In this document: piece after piece, positions 1 through 6,208 of the stretch | How the letters are laid out: every line of letters begins with the position of its first letter | Numbering within the stretch: the first letter of the stretch is position 1 | Origin: Opitutia bacterium | Lineage (GTDB): Bacteria > Verrucomicrobiota > Verrucomicrobiia > Opitutales > Seribacteraceae | Length of the DNA stretch: 6,208 nt | Assembly: GCA_002692605.1 (NCBI GenBank) | Contig: NZLE01000016.1 | Location: forward strand, 3,689 to 9,896 | Direction of reading: 5' to 3' | Program-made: the position numbers and the translations under genes | Notes under the pieces: model-generated | Told to the model about the DNA's origin: nothing | Databases searched by the model: none | What the model saw: only the letters and a program-made list of their open reading frames with translations

Positions 1-56
1 CCACTCCCCTCCCCCGGAGAAAAACGAGAACTTTTCGTCCGTTCCGTCATCCAAGC

Positions 57-362
57 CTATTTCCCCTGAGAGGAAAGCAAAGACCTGACCATCTCCTCCC
101 ATTCCTCGCCCAAGTCCTCCCGTCTCTTGGCAGGCTTGCCCGCGCGAGCGTACCAATAAGACGCATTTCCCAAATCCCCTTCAACACGATGCAAATAGGC
201 ATGAACCCACGAACCGGATGGGTCGTGAACCTCCTGAGCAATGGAATGGGCTCGCTCCCAGTCGCCTTTCTTCGCCCACCACATCGCCTGCAAAGGGGCA
301 GACAAATCGGATGACGGATGATCCGCTTCTGTAATATTTTTCAAAAATTCTTCCACTTTCAT
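57..362 (-). CDS. Small tryptophan-rich helical protein, function unknown
   Basis: Encodes 101 residues from the ATG at 362; a TTG at 371 would add three residues (M-A-N). No name can be assigned. The sequence has no signal peptide or membrane segment and appears mainly helical and acidic at the ends. A central WAKKGDWERAHSIAQEV segment, followed by WVHAYLHRVEGDLGNASYWY and ARAGKP, looks like two or more tetratricopeptide-like helical hairpins (small residues Gly/Ala at turns, aromatic Trp/Tyr packing). I recall similar short proteins with the HAYLHR..GDL.NA.YWY pattern in diverse bacteria, but cannot verify a family name. It begins 21 bases after the methyltransferase stop on the same strand, so it is likely co-transcribed with it. 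No clear Shine-Dalgarno is visible. The dense conserved-looking pattern and sensible codons support a real gene. Confidence 0.8.
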   Translation of the reverse strand: MKVEEFLKNITEADHPSSDLSAPLQAMWWAKKGDWERAHSIAQEVHDPSGSWVHAYLHRVEGDLGNASYWYARAGKPAKRREDLGEEWEEMVRSLLSSQGK

Positions 363-383
363 ATTCGCCAAATCATTAAACGC

Positions 384-1121
384 TTAGGTTTCGACCCGTC
401 GCCATCGAGTTCCCAAAGATACGGAAAATTGAAATTTTCTACGGTGTTCCCGGATGACGAAGGGAAGATCCACTGATTTTTCCAATTGGAAAGAGGGGCT
501 CAGCTCCTCTTCAAGCGCCTCCGCCGAATTCCCCTTGCCCAGCCACTTCTGCTTGGGAGTGAACTCCTCCAGCCAGGTGAAGGGAGTGGCCAGCAAAAGT
601 TGCCCGCCCACTTTGACCAAATCCGGCAAGCGATCCAAAAGGAGTCGCGGATCCGGCAATCGGCAAATTAGGTTGGCTGCATGAACCAAATCGAACCCTG
701 ACCATTCCTTCGGCAAGTCACATGCATCTCCGACCACGAAGTTGACCTTCTCGGAATTCTTCGGGCATCGAGCGGTTCCTTGGGCGAAGGTCTCGCCCTC
801 CTCCAGGTATTCATATTTCAAGGATCCATGGCGTTTGATTTCATTCGCGGCGCCAATGAAGGATTCGGAAAAATCCAATCCGATCACCCGGTTAAAGAAA
901 TTAGCCAAAACAAAAGACGAAGATCCGACGGCGCAGCCCAAATCCAAAGCATCTTCCGTTTGATTCAATTCGGATGAATCCATTAGTTCGGTCACCGTTC
1001 GACGGGTAAACCCCAAGCCGTTTACAGGACCATCCTGCCAGGGCATGAGATCATGATCGTCCCCGTAATGGAAAAGCAAGTACTCTCCCAACAGCTTTGC
1101 GCTCTCGTACGAATTCGCCAC
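384..1121 (-). CDS. Stand-alone OvoA-type methyltransferase (putative 4-mercaptohistidine N1-methyltransferase)
   Basis: Encodes 245 residues of a class I SAM-dependent methyltransferase. Motif I is DLGCAVG (60-66), followed by VIGLDFS (79-85, Asp 83 probably binding the SAM ribose), VVGDACDLP (129-137) and AANLICRLPDP (148-158). Beyond the generic fold, several blocks resemble the C-terminal methyltransferase domain of OvoA, the ovothiol A enzyme: NSYESAKLLGEYLLFHYG at the N-terminus, TWLEEFTPKQKWLG (182-195), and LPFVIREHRRKFQFSVS (219-235). In OvoA this domain is proposed to methylate the imidazole N of mercaptohistidine. Here there is no attached iron-dependent sulfoxide-synthase domain, and none is encoded in the window. 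The family match is recalled from sequence, not searched, so the exact substrate is inferred. The start is one of three consecutive GTG codons (1127, 1124 or 1121). It probably shares a transcript with xylB. Confidence 0.85.
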   Translation of the reverse strand: MANSYESAKLLGEYLLFHYGDDHDLMPWQDGPVNGLGFTRRTVTELMDSSELNQTEDALDLGCAVGSSSFVLANFFNRVIGLDFSESFIGAANEIKRHGSLKYEYLEEGETFAQGTARCPKNSEKVNFVVGDACDLPKEWSGFDLVHAANLICRLPDPRLLLDRLPDLVKVGGQLLLATPFTWLEEFTPKQKWLGKGNSAEALEEELSPSFQLEKSVDLPFVIREHRRKFQFSVSLGTRWRRVET

Positions 1122-1126
1122 CACCA

Positions 1127-1131
1127 CCTCA
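1127..1131 (-). promoter_or_regulatory. Ribosome binding site overlapping a triple GTG start
   Basis: The minus strand reads TGAGG followed directly by three in-frame GTG codons (GTG at 1127, 1124 and 1121). The GAGG core lies 5 bases before the third GTG but overlaps the first and is only 2 bases from the second. Spacing therefore favours initiation at 1121. It sits in the 16-base gap after the xylB stop and is the clearest Shine-Dalgarno-like site in the window. Confidence 0.5.
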
Positions 1132-1137
1132 GCCCAG

Positions 1138-2658
1138 TTAGTCGCTTACCCTTTCTGCAAGGGAGTGAAAGGTCTTTCTCAAGGTTGGATAAAGAGATCC
1201 GTAAATGGAATAAAGCTCTTGGTAATCCTTCGAGTCCTCGCTTGGGGTCACCCGTTCGGTTTCCGCAATCCACTGGTCGCTGGCGCTCTCCACGCTATCG
1301 AAGACACCAACACCCACGGCTCCCAGAAGAGCCGCTCCATAAGCCGCTCCCTCCTTGGCATTCACGAGGGAACAATCCGTCTGAAATACGTCGCACAACA
1401 TCTGCTTCCACAAATTCGAACGAGTCCCGCCTCCCGTAAGGATGACGTTGGAGGGATCAATGCCCAGTCTGCGCATCAGCGACAAGGAATCGTTCAGCCC
1501 AAAGCTGACTCCCTCCAAGACGGATCTCGCCATATGCTCAAGGTCGTGCCTGAGACTCAATCCGATGAAGGCGCCACGAGCATGAGGATCAGGATGCGGG
1601 GTACGCTCACCCGACAAATAGGGCAGAAAGAGGCAGCCCTCGGAACCGGGAGACACTTGAGCCGCCGCTTCGGTAAGGGCATCATAGGCATTGGGACCGC
1701 CTTCGCTTTCAAGCCGAGCCTCCTCCTTGCCGAACTTGTTCTTAAACCATTGAAAGGATCCCGCGGCGGAGAGCATAACTCCCATCAAATGCCACTTGCC
1801 CGGAACGGCATGACAAAAAGCATGTAATTTGCCCTCTGGTTCCACCCGATACTCATCGCTTTGGGCGAACACCACTCCACTGGTGCCCAAGGTAACCGAA
1901 ATCTTGCCCTCCCGAACAATGGCACTGCCGACCGCCTGAGCGGCGCAGTCCCCGCCTCCTGCAATTACCGGAGTGCCCACCGGAAGTCCGGTCGCCTCGG
2001 ATCCGCAAGTGGAGACCTTGGCGCTCGCTTCGGTCGATTCCGTGACTTCAGGCAACCATTGTCTGCTCCACCCCAATGAATCCAAAAGGGAATCCGACCA
2101 AGTTCTTTTTCCAACGTTCAAAAGCGACGTGCCGGACGCGTCGGAAACGTCAGTGAAGAAATCTCCGGTCAACTGATAACGAATGTAATCCTTGGGCAAA
2201 AGAATCTTATCGATCCTCGCAAATGCCTCGAGTTCGTTTTTCTGAACCCAAAGAACCTTGGGAGCGGTGAACCCGGCCAGTACCGGATTACCGGTGATTC
2301 GCAAGACCTCGGACTCACCGATTCGCTCGGTGATCTCAGCGCATTCCTCGTAAGACCTCTGGTCGTTCCACATTATGCAGGGGCGAAGCACCCGCCCCTT
2401 TTCATCCAAGGCGACCATGCCATGCATTTGACCTGTCAGACCGACCGATCGAACGCTCGAAGGGTCAATTCCGTCGAGCAAGGAGCGAATGGCTTGCTGG
2501 GTCGCTTCCCACCATATGCTCGGATCGGTTTCGGCCCAGAGGGGTCTGGGAGTCAAAAAGTCATATTCGAGAGAACTGCTTTTTTCCACTTTGCCCGATT
2601 CTGACACGAGCAGCGCTTTGACGGATGAGGTTCCTACGTCGATGCCAATTGAATACAT
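1138..2658 (-). CDS. xylB: Xylulokinase (FGGY carbohydrate kinase)
   Basis: Encodes 506 residues, close to the usual 480-510 of xylulokinases, which phosphorylate D-xylulose to xylulose 5-phosphate with ATP in the cytoplasm, feeding the pentose phosphate pathway. Family features seen: the N-terminal phosphate-binding loop GIDVGTSSVKALL (4-16), GQMHG (76-80), WNDQR (97-101), NPVLAGFTAPKVLWVQ (124-139), LLPKDYIRYQLTG (153-165), GGGDCAAQAVG (234-244) with the expected catalytic Asp 237, LGTSGV (257-262), FLPYLSGERTPH (344-355), TGGG (408-411) and EGAAYGAALLG (436-446). These match E. coli XylB closely and argue against glycerol or ribulose kinases. The ATG at 2658 is chosen because known XylB proteins begin right at this motif (MYIGID in E. 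coli). A TTG at 2718 would add 20 residues not typical of the family. No xylA, xylose transporter or regulator is visible nearby. Confidence 0.96.
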   Translation of the reverse strand: MYSIGIDVGTSSVKALLVSESGKVEKSSSLEYDFLTPRPLWAETDPSIWWEATQQAIRSLLDGIDPSSVRSVGLTGQMHGMVALDEKGRVLRPCIMWNDQRSYEECAEITERIGESEVLRITGNPVLAGFTAPKVLWVQKNELEAFARIDKILLPKDYIRYQLTGDFFTDVSDASGTSLLNVGKRTWSDSLLDSLGWSRQWLPEVTESTEASAKVSTCGSEATGLPVGTPVIAGGGDCAAQAVGSAIVREGKISVTLGTSGVVFAQSDEYRVEPEGKLHAFCHAVPGKWHLMGVMLSAAGSFQWFKNKFGKEEARLESEGGPNAYDALTEAAAQVSPGSEGCLFLPYLSGERTPHPDPHARGAFIGLSLRHDLEHMARSVLEGVSFGLNDSLSLMRRLGIDPSNVILTGGGTRSNLWKQMLCDVFQTDCSLVNAKEGAAYGAALLGAVGVGVFDSVESASDQWIAETERVTPSEDSKDYQELYSIYGSLYPTLRKTFHSLAERVSD

Positions 2659-2707
2659 GCCTCTAGGCAAATACACCTGCAGTCCCTTGGCAACGACAAT
2701 TAGACCG

Positions 2708-2721
2708 GGCTTCGCCAAGCC
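2708..2721 (-). other. Hairpin directly after the vWA stop codon
   Basis: On the minus strand the bases immediately after the TAA stop read GGCTT-GGCG-AAGCC, a perfect 5-bp stem with a 4-base loop. It is flanked by a further complementary GACC/GGTC pair (2703-2706 and 2731-2734). No T-run follows on the minus strand, so it is not a typical intrinsic terminator. It could protect a processed 3' end or reduce read-through into xylB, or it may be chance. Confidence 0.3.
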
Positions 2722-3807
2722 TTAGTTCAAGGTCTTTTTGTCGTCGATGTTCTTCTCCATCTCTCGGATTTCATCCATTTCCACGAACTTGCTCTTCCCT
2801 CCCGTCATGGCGGCCATTAACTCCAAGGGTTCCTTGGCGCCCGCTGGGGCTCCGTACCCAATGGTGTAAATTTTCGTGCGGCCCTTCTTCTGTTTGATGA
2901 TATCCATTCCTTGGAAATTCTTGTTTGAATTCCCATCGGTCATGAAGTAAATGACGTCCGGCTTGGGGTTCATGTAAAAGGCCCAATCGAAGGAGTTGTC
3001 CCAAACCGTCCCGAAGGTCAGCGGAGTGTCATGCACGGCCTGAATGAGCCTTTTTTTGATCGAAGGGGTGACCGGCAACCATTTGGGGCGAACGGGCTCG
3101 AATCCGTCATTGGGCTTCCAGCCTTCGCCGTTGGAACCACTCCAATTCTTGTGCAGGGCCTTGGCGTCCTCCCCTGCCACCCAAGTCGGACCGGAAAAGA
3201 AAATGACCGACACCGAACCGACTGCCGGCAGTTTTTCGATTGCAGCGCTCAACTCATGCCTCATCACCTTATCCCGACCGTTCATCGATGCCGAATAATC
3301 GATAATGAACAGGATCTTATTGGCCTGAGACTTCACACCCATGAAATTGGAAGCGAATGCCTTGTCCAAAACGGACATATCGACGTCCACTCGGACGTCT
3401 CCCACATCCCCCATGGGCGCAAAGGTGATCGCGGGATTAAGGTCTTCCGTCTTAATGTCCACCACCGGCGCTGAAATATCCGAAATCGCCTGAGCTTGAA
3501 AAGTGAAGGATTGAGAGGGTTTTGCCGATTTTTGTCTTTGCATCAAACGAACCTTCTGTTCCTGTTTTTTGGGGGCGGAGGCAGGAATGCCCGCATCCGC
3601 AAAATCCGAAGCGGCTTCTCCGGCAGGCGCAACCCAGACCACAACGTTCCATAAAAAGGCAAAAAGAAGGATTACCAGAAAGAGCGAAAGCAACAAACTG
3701 TTGAGCAGACGAAATTCCCTGAAATATTTGGACGCCGAGCCCTCCAAAGGTTCGGTTGCAACCAAAGTTTCTTGGTTTGAGGTATCTTGAGCGGGCGATT
3801 CTTCCAT
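2722..3807 (-). CDS. Membrane-anchored von Willebrand factor A (vWA) domain protein
   Basis: Encodes 361 residues. The first 34 residues are polar and end in basic residues (KYFREFR). One strong membrane segment follows at about 35-60. Next is a low-complexity linker rich in Lys, Gln, Ala and Pro (about 61-125), then a vWA domain from about 163 (NKILFIID) to the end. The metal-ion-dependent adhesion site looks intact: DYSAS (170-174), a Thr around 264-267 (TFGTVWD), and MTDGNSN (289-295). By the positive-inside rule the N-terminus is cytoplasmic and the vWA domain is outside the inner membrane; this is inferred. vWA domains bind protein partners through the metal site, and the partner here is unknown. 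Similar membrane-tethered vWA proteins in Verrucomicrobiota can sit near ExbB/ExbD-type genes, but none is visible in this window. The ATG at 3807 has no good Shine-Dalgarno sequence. It is the first gene after the putative terminator, so it may head a new transcript. Confidence 0.9.
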   Translation of the reverse strand: MEESPAQDTSNQETLVATEPLEGSASKYFREFRLLNSLLLSLFLVILLFAFLWNVVVWVAPAGEAASDFADAGIPASAPKKQEQKVRLMQRQKSAKPSQSFTFQAQAISDISAPVVDIKTEDLNPAITFAPMGDVGDVRVDVDMSVLDKAFASNFMGVKSQANKILFIIDYSASMNGRDKVMRHELSAAIEKLPAVGSVSVIFFSGPTWVAGEDAKALHKNWSGSNGEGWKPNDGFEPVRPKWLPVTPSIKKRLIQAVHDTPLTFGTVWDNSFDWAFYMNPKPDVIYFMTDGNSNKNFQGMDIIKQKKGRTKIYTIGYGAPAGAKEPLELMAAMTGGKSKFVEMDEIREMEKNIDDKKTLN

Positions 3808-3845
3808 ATGGTATACTCATCAAAACCCGAGGGCTTCGACGGTGA

Positions 3846-3888
3846 TTAAAAGATGCTTCCGTACTTTGCCGTACGCAAGTGTTTTTTT
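3846..3888. terminator. Probable bidirectional intrinsic terminator after the DUF1501 gene
   Basis: The arms 3856-3864 (cttccgtac) and 3871-3879 (gtacgcaag) pair with one mismatch around a 6-base loop. On the plus strand the stem is followed by seven T residues (3882-3888). On the minus strand it is followed by TCTTTTAA (3853-3846). It lies about 40 bases beyond the DUF1501 stop and 40 bases before the vWA start, where the first operon would be expected to end. The T-tract is stronger on the plus strand, although no plus-strand gene was found, so its effect on the minus-strand transcript is an inference. Confidence 0.45.
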
Positions 3889-3920
3889 CCTTCCGTGCAA
3901 CAAGGGGGGCAGGAAGTCCT

Positions 3921-5336
3921 CTAAAGGATTTCCTTGATCAGATGGCCGAACACTTCGGTCAACCGCATGTCGCGTCCACCAAAGCGAAAGGTGCTCTCCG
4001 TGTGCTCGATCCCCAAAAGGTAAAGCATCGTGGCGTGCAGATCATGAATTTCATATCTGTTTTCCACAGCCCTGTAGCCGAATTCATCGGTTGCTCCAAC
4101 GGTGACGCCCGGTTTGATCCCACCTCCGGCAAACCAAGTGGTGAACCCAAAGGGGTTGTGGTCACGACCATTGGAACCCTGAGCGAAGGGGGTCCTTCCG
4201 AATTCTCCGGACCATACGATCAAAGTTTCGTCCAGCATACCCAATTTGCGAAGATCACGTATGAGTCCGGCGATCGGTTGATCCACGGATTTGCAATTCT
4301 TCCCATGACCGTCAACCAATCCTCCATGCTGATCCCACCGGTCGCCATTGCCCCCGGGACAGGTCAATTCGATGAACCGAACCCCTCTTTGAACCAACCG
4401 CCGGGCCAGAAGGCATTGCATCCCAAAGGTTCGGGTGTTCTTGAAATCGGAATCCATCCCGTATGACTTTTTGACCACTTCCGATTCTCCGCTCAAATCC
4501 ATTAGCTCGGGTACGGAGGTTTGCATCTGATATGCGGTTTCGTAGTTTTGAATGGCCGCCTCCACTTGCAGATCATACTCCATTTCCTTTAAGGAGGATT
4601 CATCCAAATCGGACAGCAGGGATAATTTGTTCTTCTGCAAGAGAGATGATTTTTCCTTGGGTTTGATGTTGGCGACCGGTTCGGTTTGGGGAAGAAATAC
4701 CGAACCTTGGTAAGAGGCGGGAAGAAAACCCGAGCCAAAACAATCCAAGCCACCGGGAGGAATCAACCCTCCGTTCAAAACCACAAAGCCAGGCAAATTC
4801 TGATTTTCCGTTCCCAGACCATAACCGAACCAAGCCCCCATGCTGGGTCGCCCCTGAAAGCCACTTCCGGTATGAAGGAAATAGTTGGCCGAAGTGTGTT
4901 CGGAGAAATTGGAAGTCATGGATTTGACCATGGAAATTTCGTCAATGACGTCATCTTGGGCGATGTGAGGAAAAAGATCGGAGACCCAGTGTCCGCTCTG
5001 CCCCCTTTGTTTGAATTCCCAAGGACTCTTCAAAATCTTCCCAATGTTATCGAACTGCGTGGGAGCAAGTTTACCAATGACTTCCCTGGGATTCTGACCG
5101 TTGTATTTTTCGAGCGCGGGTTTGTAGTCGAAGATATCCACGTGAGATGGCCCGCCGTCCATGTAGAGAAAGATCACGTTTTTGGCCCGAGGCGCAAAGT
5201 GAGGCTTCTTGGGGGCCAAGGGGGAAGCGAGCGAATCCCTGGACAAAGCGGAAAAGGCGAGTCCCCCGAATCCCATGGCGCAGGATTGAAGCATCGATCT
5301 ACGGGACAACGGAGTATTGAATTGTTTACAGTGCAT
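3921..5336 (-). CDS. Tat-exported DUF1501 (sulfatase-like fold) protein
   Basis: Encodes 471 residues, a normal length for DUF1501 proteins, which belong to the alkaline phosphatase/sulfatase-like superfamily. Visible in order: a twin-arginine signal (SRRSMLQ, residues 11-17, then a hydrophobic stretch ending near residue 38), the first metal-site-like block NVIFLYMDGGPSHVDIFD (53-70), SEHTSANYFLHTGSG (145-159), GVRFIELT (318-325), WDQHGG (334-339), SGEFGRTP (376-383) and GRDHNP (390-395). The acidic and histidine residues in these blocks are the likely metal ligands; the substrate is unknown. The ATG at 5336 is chosen because it puts the Tat motif at residue 11. The frame stays open 80 codons further upstream, but that stretch lies inside the DUF1553 gene and resembles no protein domain. 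No clear Shine-Dalgarno precedes the ATG, and the 11-base gap after the DUF1553 stop suggests translational coupling. Export of a folded protein to the periplasm is inferred from the Tat motif. Confidence 0.95.
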   Translation of the reverse strand: MHCKQFNTPLSRRSMLQSCAMGFGGLAFSALSRDSLASPLAPKKPHFAPRAKNVIFLYMDGGPSHVDIFDYKPALEKYNGQNPREVIGKLAPTQFDNIGKILKSPWEFKQRGQSGHWVSDLFPHIAQDDVIDEISMVKSMTSNFSEHTSANYFLHTGSGFQGRPSMGAWFGYGLGTENQNLPGFVVLNGGLIPPGGLDCFGSGFLPASYQGSVFLPQTEPVANIKPKEKSSLLQKNKLSLLSDLDESSLKEMEYDLQVEAAIQNYETAYQMQTSVPELMDLSGESEVVKKSYGMDSDFKNTRTFGMQCLLARRLVQRGVRFIELTCPGGNGDRWDQHGGLVDGHGKNCKSVDQPIAGLIRDLRKLGMLDETLIVWSGEFGRTPFAQGSNGRDHNPFGFTTWFAGGGIKPGVTVGATDEFGYRAVENRYEIHDLHATMLYLLGIEHTESTFRFGGRDMRLTEVFGHLIKEIL

Positions 5337-5347
5337 GTCTTTGAAGT

Positions 5348-6208
5348 TTAGTTGAGAAACAGGAATCCTTTGGAATTGATCAGGACATGCGCCAAATCCG
5401 CCCAAACCTGTTCTCCCCGGTTTCCGTGAGCTTTGGATTGCGTTTCCAAAAAGGCGAGAAGGTGATCTTGGACTTTGGCGCTCGGAGGCTTTCCGACAAT
5501 CATGGTATGAAGCGCGCGGATGGCTTCCGTTTCGGAACTCTTTTCCTGAAAAATCCTTTTGCCCATTAATTTGCATTGATCGATAACGAAGGGATCATTC
5601 AGAAGAGCGAGAGACTGAGCAGGCACGTTTGAGACGGATCTTCTCCCTTTTGTTCCGAAAGGGGCAGGCTGATCAAAAGCCAACATAAAGGGAGATAGAA
5701 AATTTCGGTAGACGGAACCGTAAACACTCCTTCGACCGGCGCCATCCAACGGACCGCTCCCCCGCCCTCCTCTCCCCGTCATGAAGGCAGTTCGATGAAC
5801 GGCAATGGATTTTCCGTAAAGTTTGCGGTCCAGTCTTCCCGAGAAGCTTAGAATCGAATCTCGAATGAATTCGGCCTGCAATCGTCGTACCGGCATTTTG
5901 TAAAGAAGAAGATTTTGCGGATCCGCCGAATTCACGGTTTCCCGGTCGTTGGATGGGTTTAGGGCACTCGACTGCCGATAAGTTTTGGATAGGACGATTT
6001 TTCTCATCAAACTTTTGAGAGACCAATCGTTTTCCCTGAAATCATTGGCCAACCAGTCAAGAAGTTCGGGATGAGTGGGTTCCTGTCCCATCGGTCCAAA
6101 GTCATCCGGGGTTGGTACGATGCCTCTTCCAAAGAATTGCAACCAGATACGATTGGCCATCACCCGCGCAACCAATGGATTGTCCATGGCAACCAATTGA
6201 TTCGCGAG
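5348..6208 (-). CDS. DUF1553 (PSD1-type) protein, C-terminal part, cut by the window edge
   Basis: The reading frame is open to the right edge, so the start and the N-terminal half of this protein lie outside the window; 286 codons and a TAA stop are visible. The first visible residues read LANQLVAMDNPLVARVMANR, continuing to NRIWLQFFGRGIV. This is the conserved entry to the DUF1553 domain (sequence seen, family known). Further hallmarks are PTHPELLDWLA, the SKTYRQSS segment, PVRRLQAEFIRDSIL, and RRSVSNVPAQSLALLNDPFV near the C-terminal third. Full-length members are large exported proteins, usually with DUF1549 and sometimes cytochrome-c or carbohydrate-binding domains upstream; none of that can be seen here. 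The biochemical role of the family is not established. Its genes are typically paired with DUF1501 genes, as here, where the next gene starts 11 bases after this stop. Internal TTG and ATG codons near the edge are not the real start because homology continues upstream of them. Confidence 0.93.
   Translation of the reverse strand, partial: LANQLVAMDNPLVARVMANRIWLQFFGRGIVPTPDDFGPMGQEPTHPELLDWLANDFRENDWSLKSLMRKIVLSKTYRQSSALNPSNDRETVNSADPQNLLLYKMPVRRLQAEFIRDSILSFSGRLDRKLYGKSIAVHRTAFMTGRGGRGSGPLDGAGRRSVYGSVYRNFLSPFMLAFDQPAPFGTKGRRSVSNVPAQSLALLNDPFVIDQCKLMGKRIFQEKSSETEAIRALHTMIVGKPPSAKVQDHLLAFLETQSKAHGNRGEQVWADLAHVLINSKGFLFLN

Noticed and set aside
1..20. Purine-rich minus-strand run with a GTG at the left edge, looking like a ribosome site and next gene start
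   Set aside because: The spacing is too short and no coding sequence beyond the edge is available to judge it.
12..45. Possible terminator after the small protein gene (short hairpin followed by TTTTT on the minus strand)
   Set aside because: The stem is only about three pairs before a mismatch, with almost no loop, so it is too weak to call.
2659..2705. Promoter-like TTGTCG and TGTATT elements upstream of xylB
   Set aside because: Each matches only about four of six consensus bases, and the implied transcript would begin almost at the start codon.
5281..5290. Possible lipoprotein cysteine in the DUF1501 N-terminus (MLQSC, Cys 19)
   Set aside because: The Gln before Ser-Cys does not fit a lipobox, the Cys precedes rather than follows the hydrophobic stretch, and Tat-signal DUF1501 proteins often have such a Cys just after the RR motif.
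4686..5351. Long plus-strand open frame of 221 codons opposite the DUF1501 gene
   Set aside because: It is antisense to a well-supported gene and its translation has no recognisable domain; it is a codon-bias shadow. The same applies to the plus-strand frames at 3879-4466 and 1165-1827.
5337..5576. An 80-codon N-terminal extension of the DUF1501 gene reaching into the DUF1553 gene
   Set aside because: It overlaps well-conserved DUF1553 coding sequence in another frame, resembles no domain, and would bury the Tat signal; the ATG at 5336 fits the family.

Overview
All six protein genes that can be supported lie on the minus strand, so transcription runs from the right edge of the window to the left. 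The gene content suggests a member of the Planctomycetota–Verrucomicrobiota group, most likely a verrucomicrobial (Opitutae-like) bacterium. A DUF1553 (PSD1-type) gene directly followed by a Tat-exported DUF1501 gene is a hallmark of that group. Base composition is balanced, and Shine-Dalgarno sequences are weak or absent at most starts. The lineage is an inference from gene families, not from a marker gene.

Right part (3921-6208): the 3' end of a large DUF1553 protein gene, cut by the window edge, is followed 11 bases later by a complete DUF1501 (sulfatase/alkaline-phosphatase-fold-like) gene with a twin-arginine signal. The two form one transcriptional unit. It appears to end at a hairpin with T-tracts on both sides at about 3846-3888.

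Middle and left part (57-3807): a second group of four genes runs in the same direction. A membrane-anchored von Willebrand factor A protein comes first. A 63-base gap with a small hairpin directly after the stop codon separates it from xylB (xylulokinase). XylB is followed after 16 bases by a stand-alone methyltransferase that resembles the C-terminal domain of the ovothiol enzyme OvoA. About 20 bases later comes a roughly 100-residue tryptophan-rich helical protein with no known function. Bases 1-56 hold no gene I can support.

How they work together: the DUF1553/DUF1501 pair is an exported module often linked to polysaccharide breakdown in these bacteria. XylB would phosphorylate xylulose in the cytoplasm. 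No xylose isomerase or transporter is visible here. The methyltransferase and the small protein have no obvious tie to sugar metabolism. They may simply be co-transcribed. I see no mobile element, CRISPR array, tRNA, rRNA or phage-like region. The most notable item is the OvoA-type methyltransferase without its sulfoxide-synthase partner domain.
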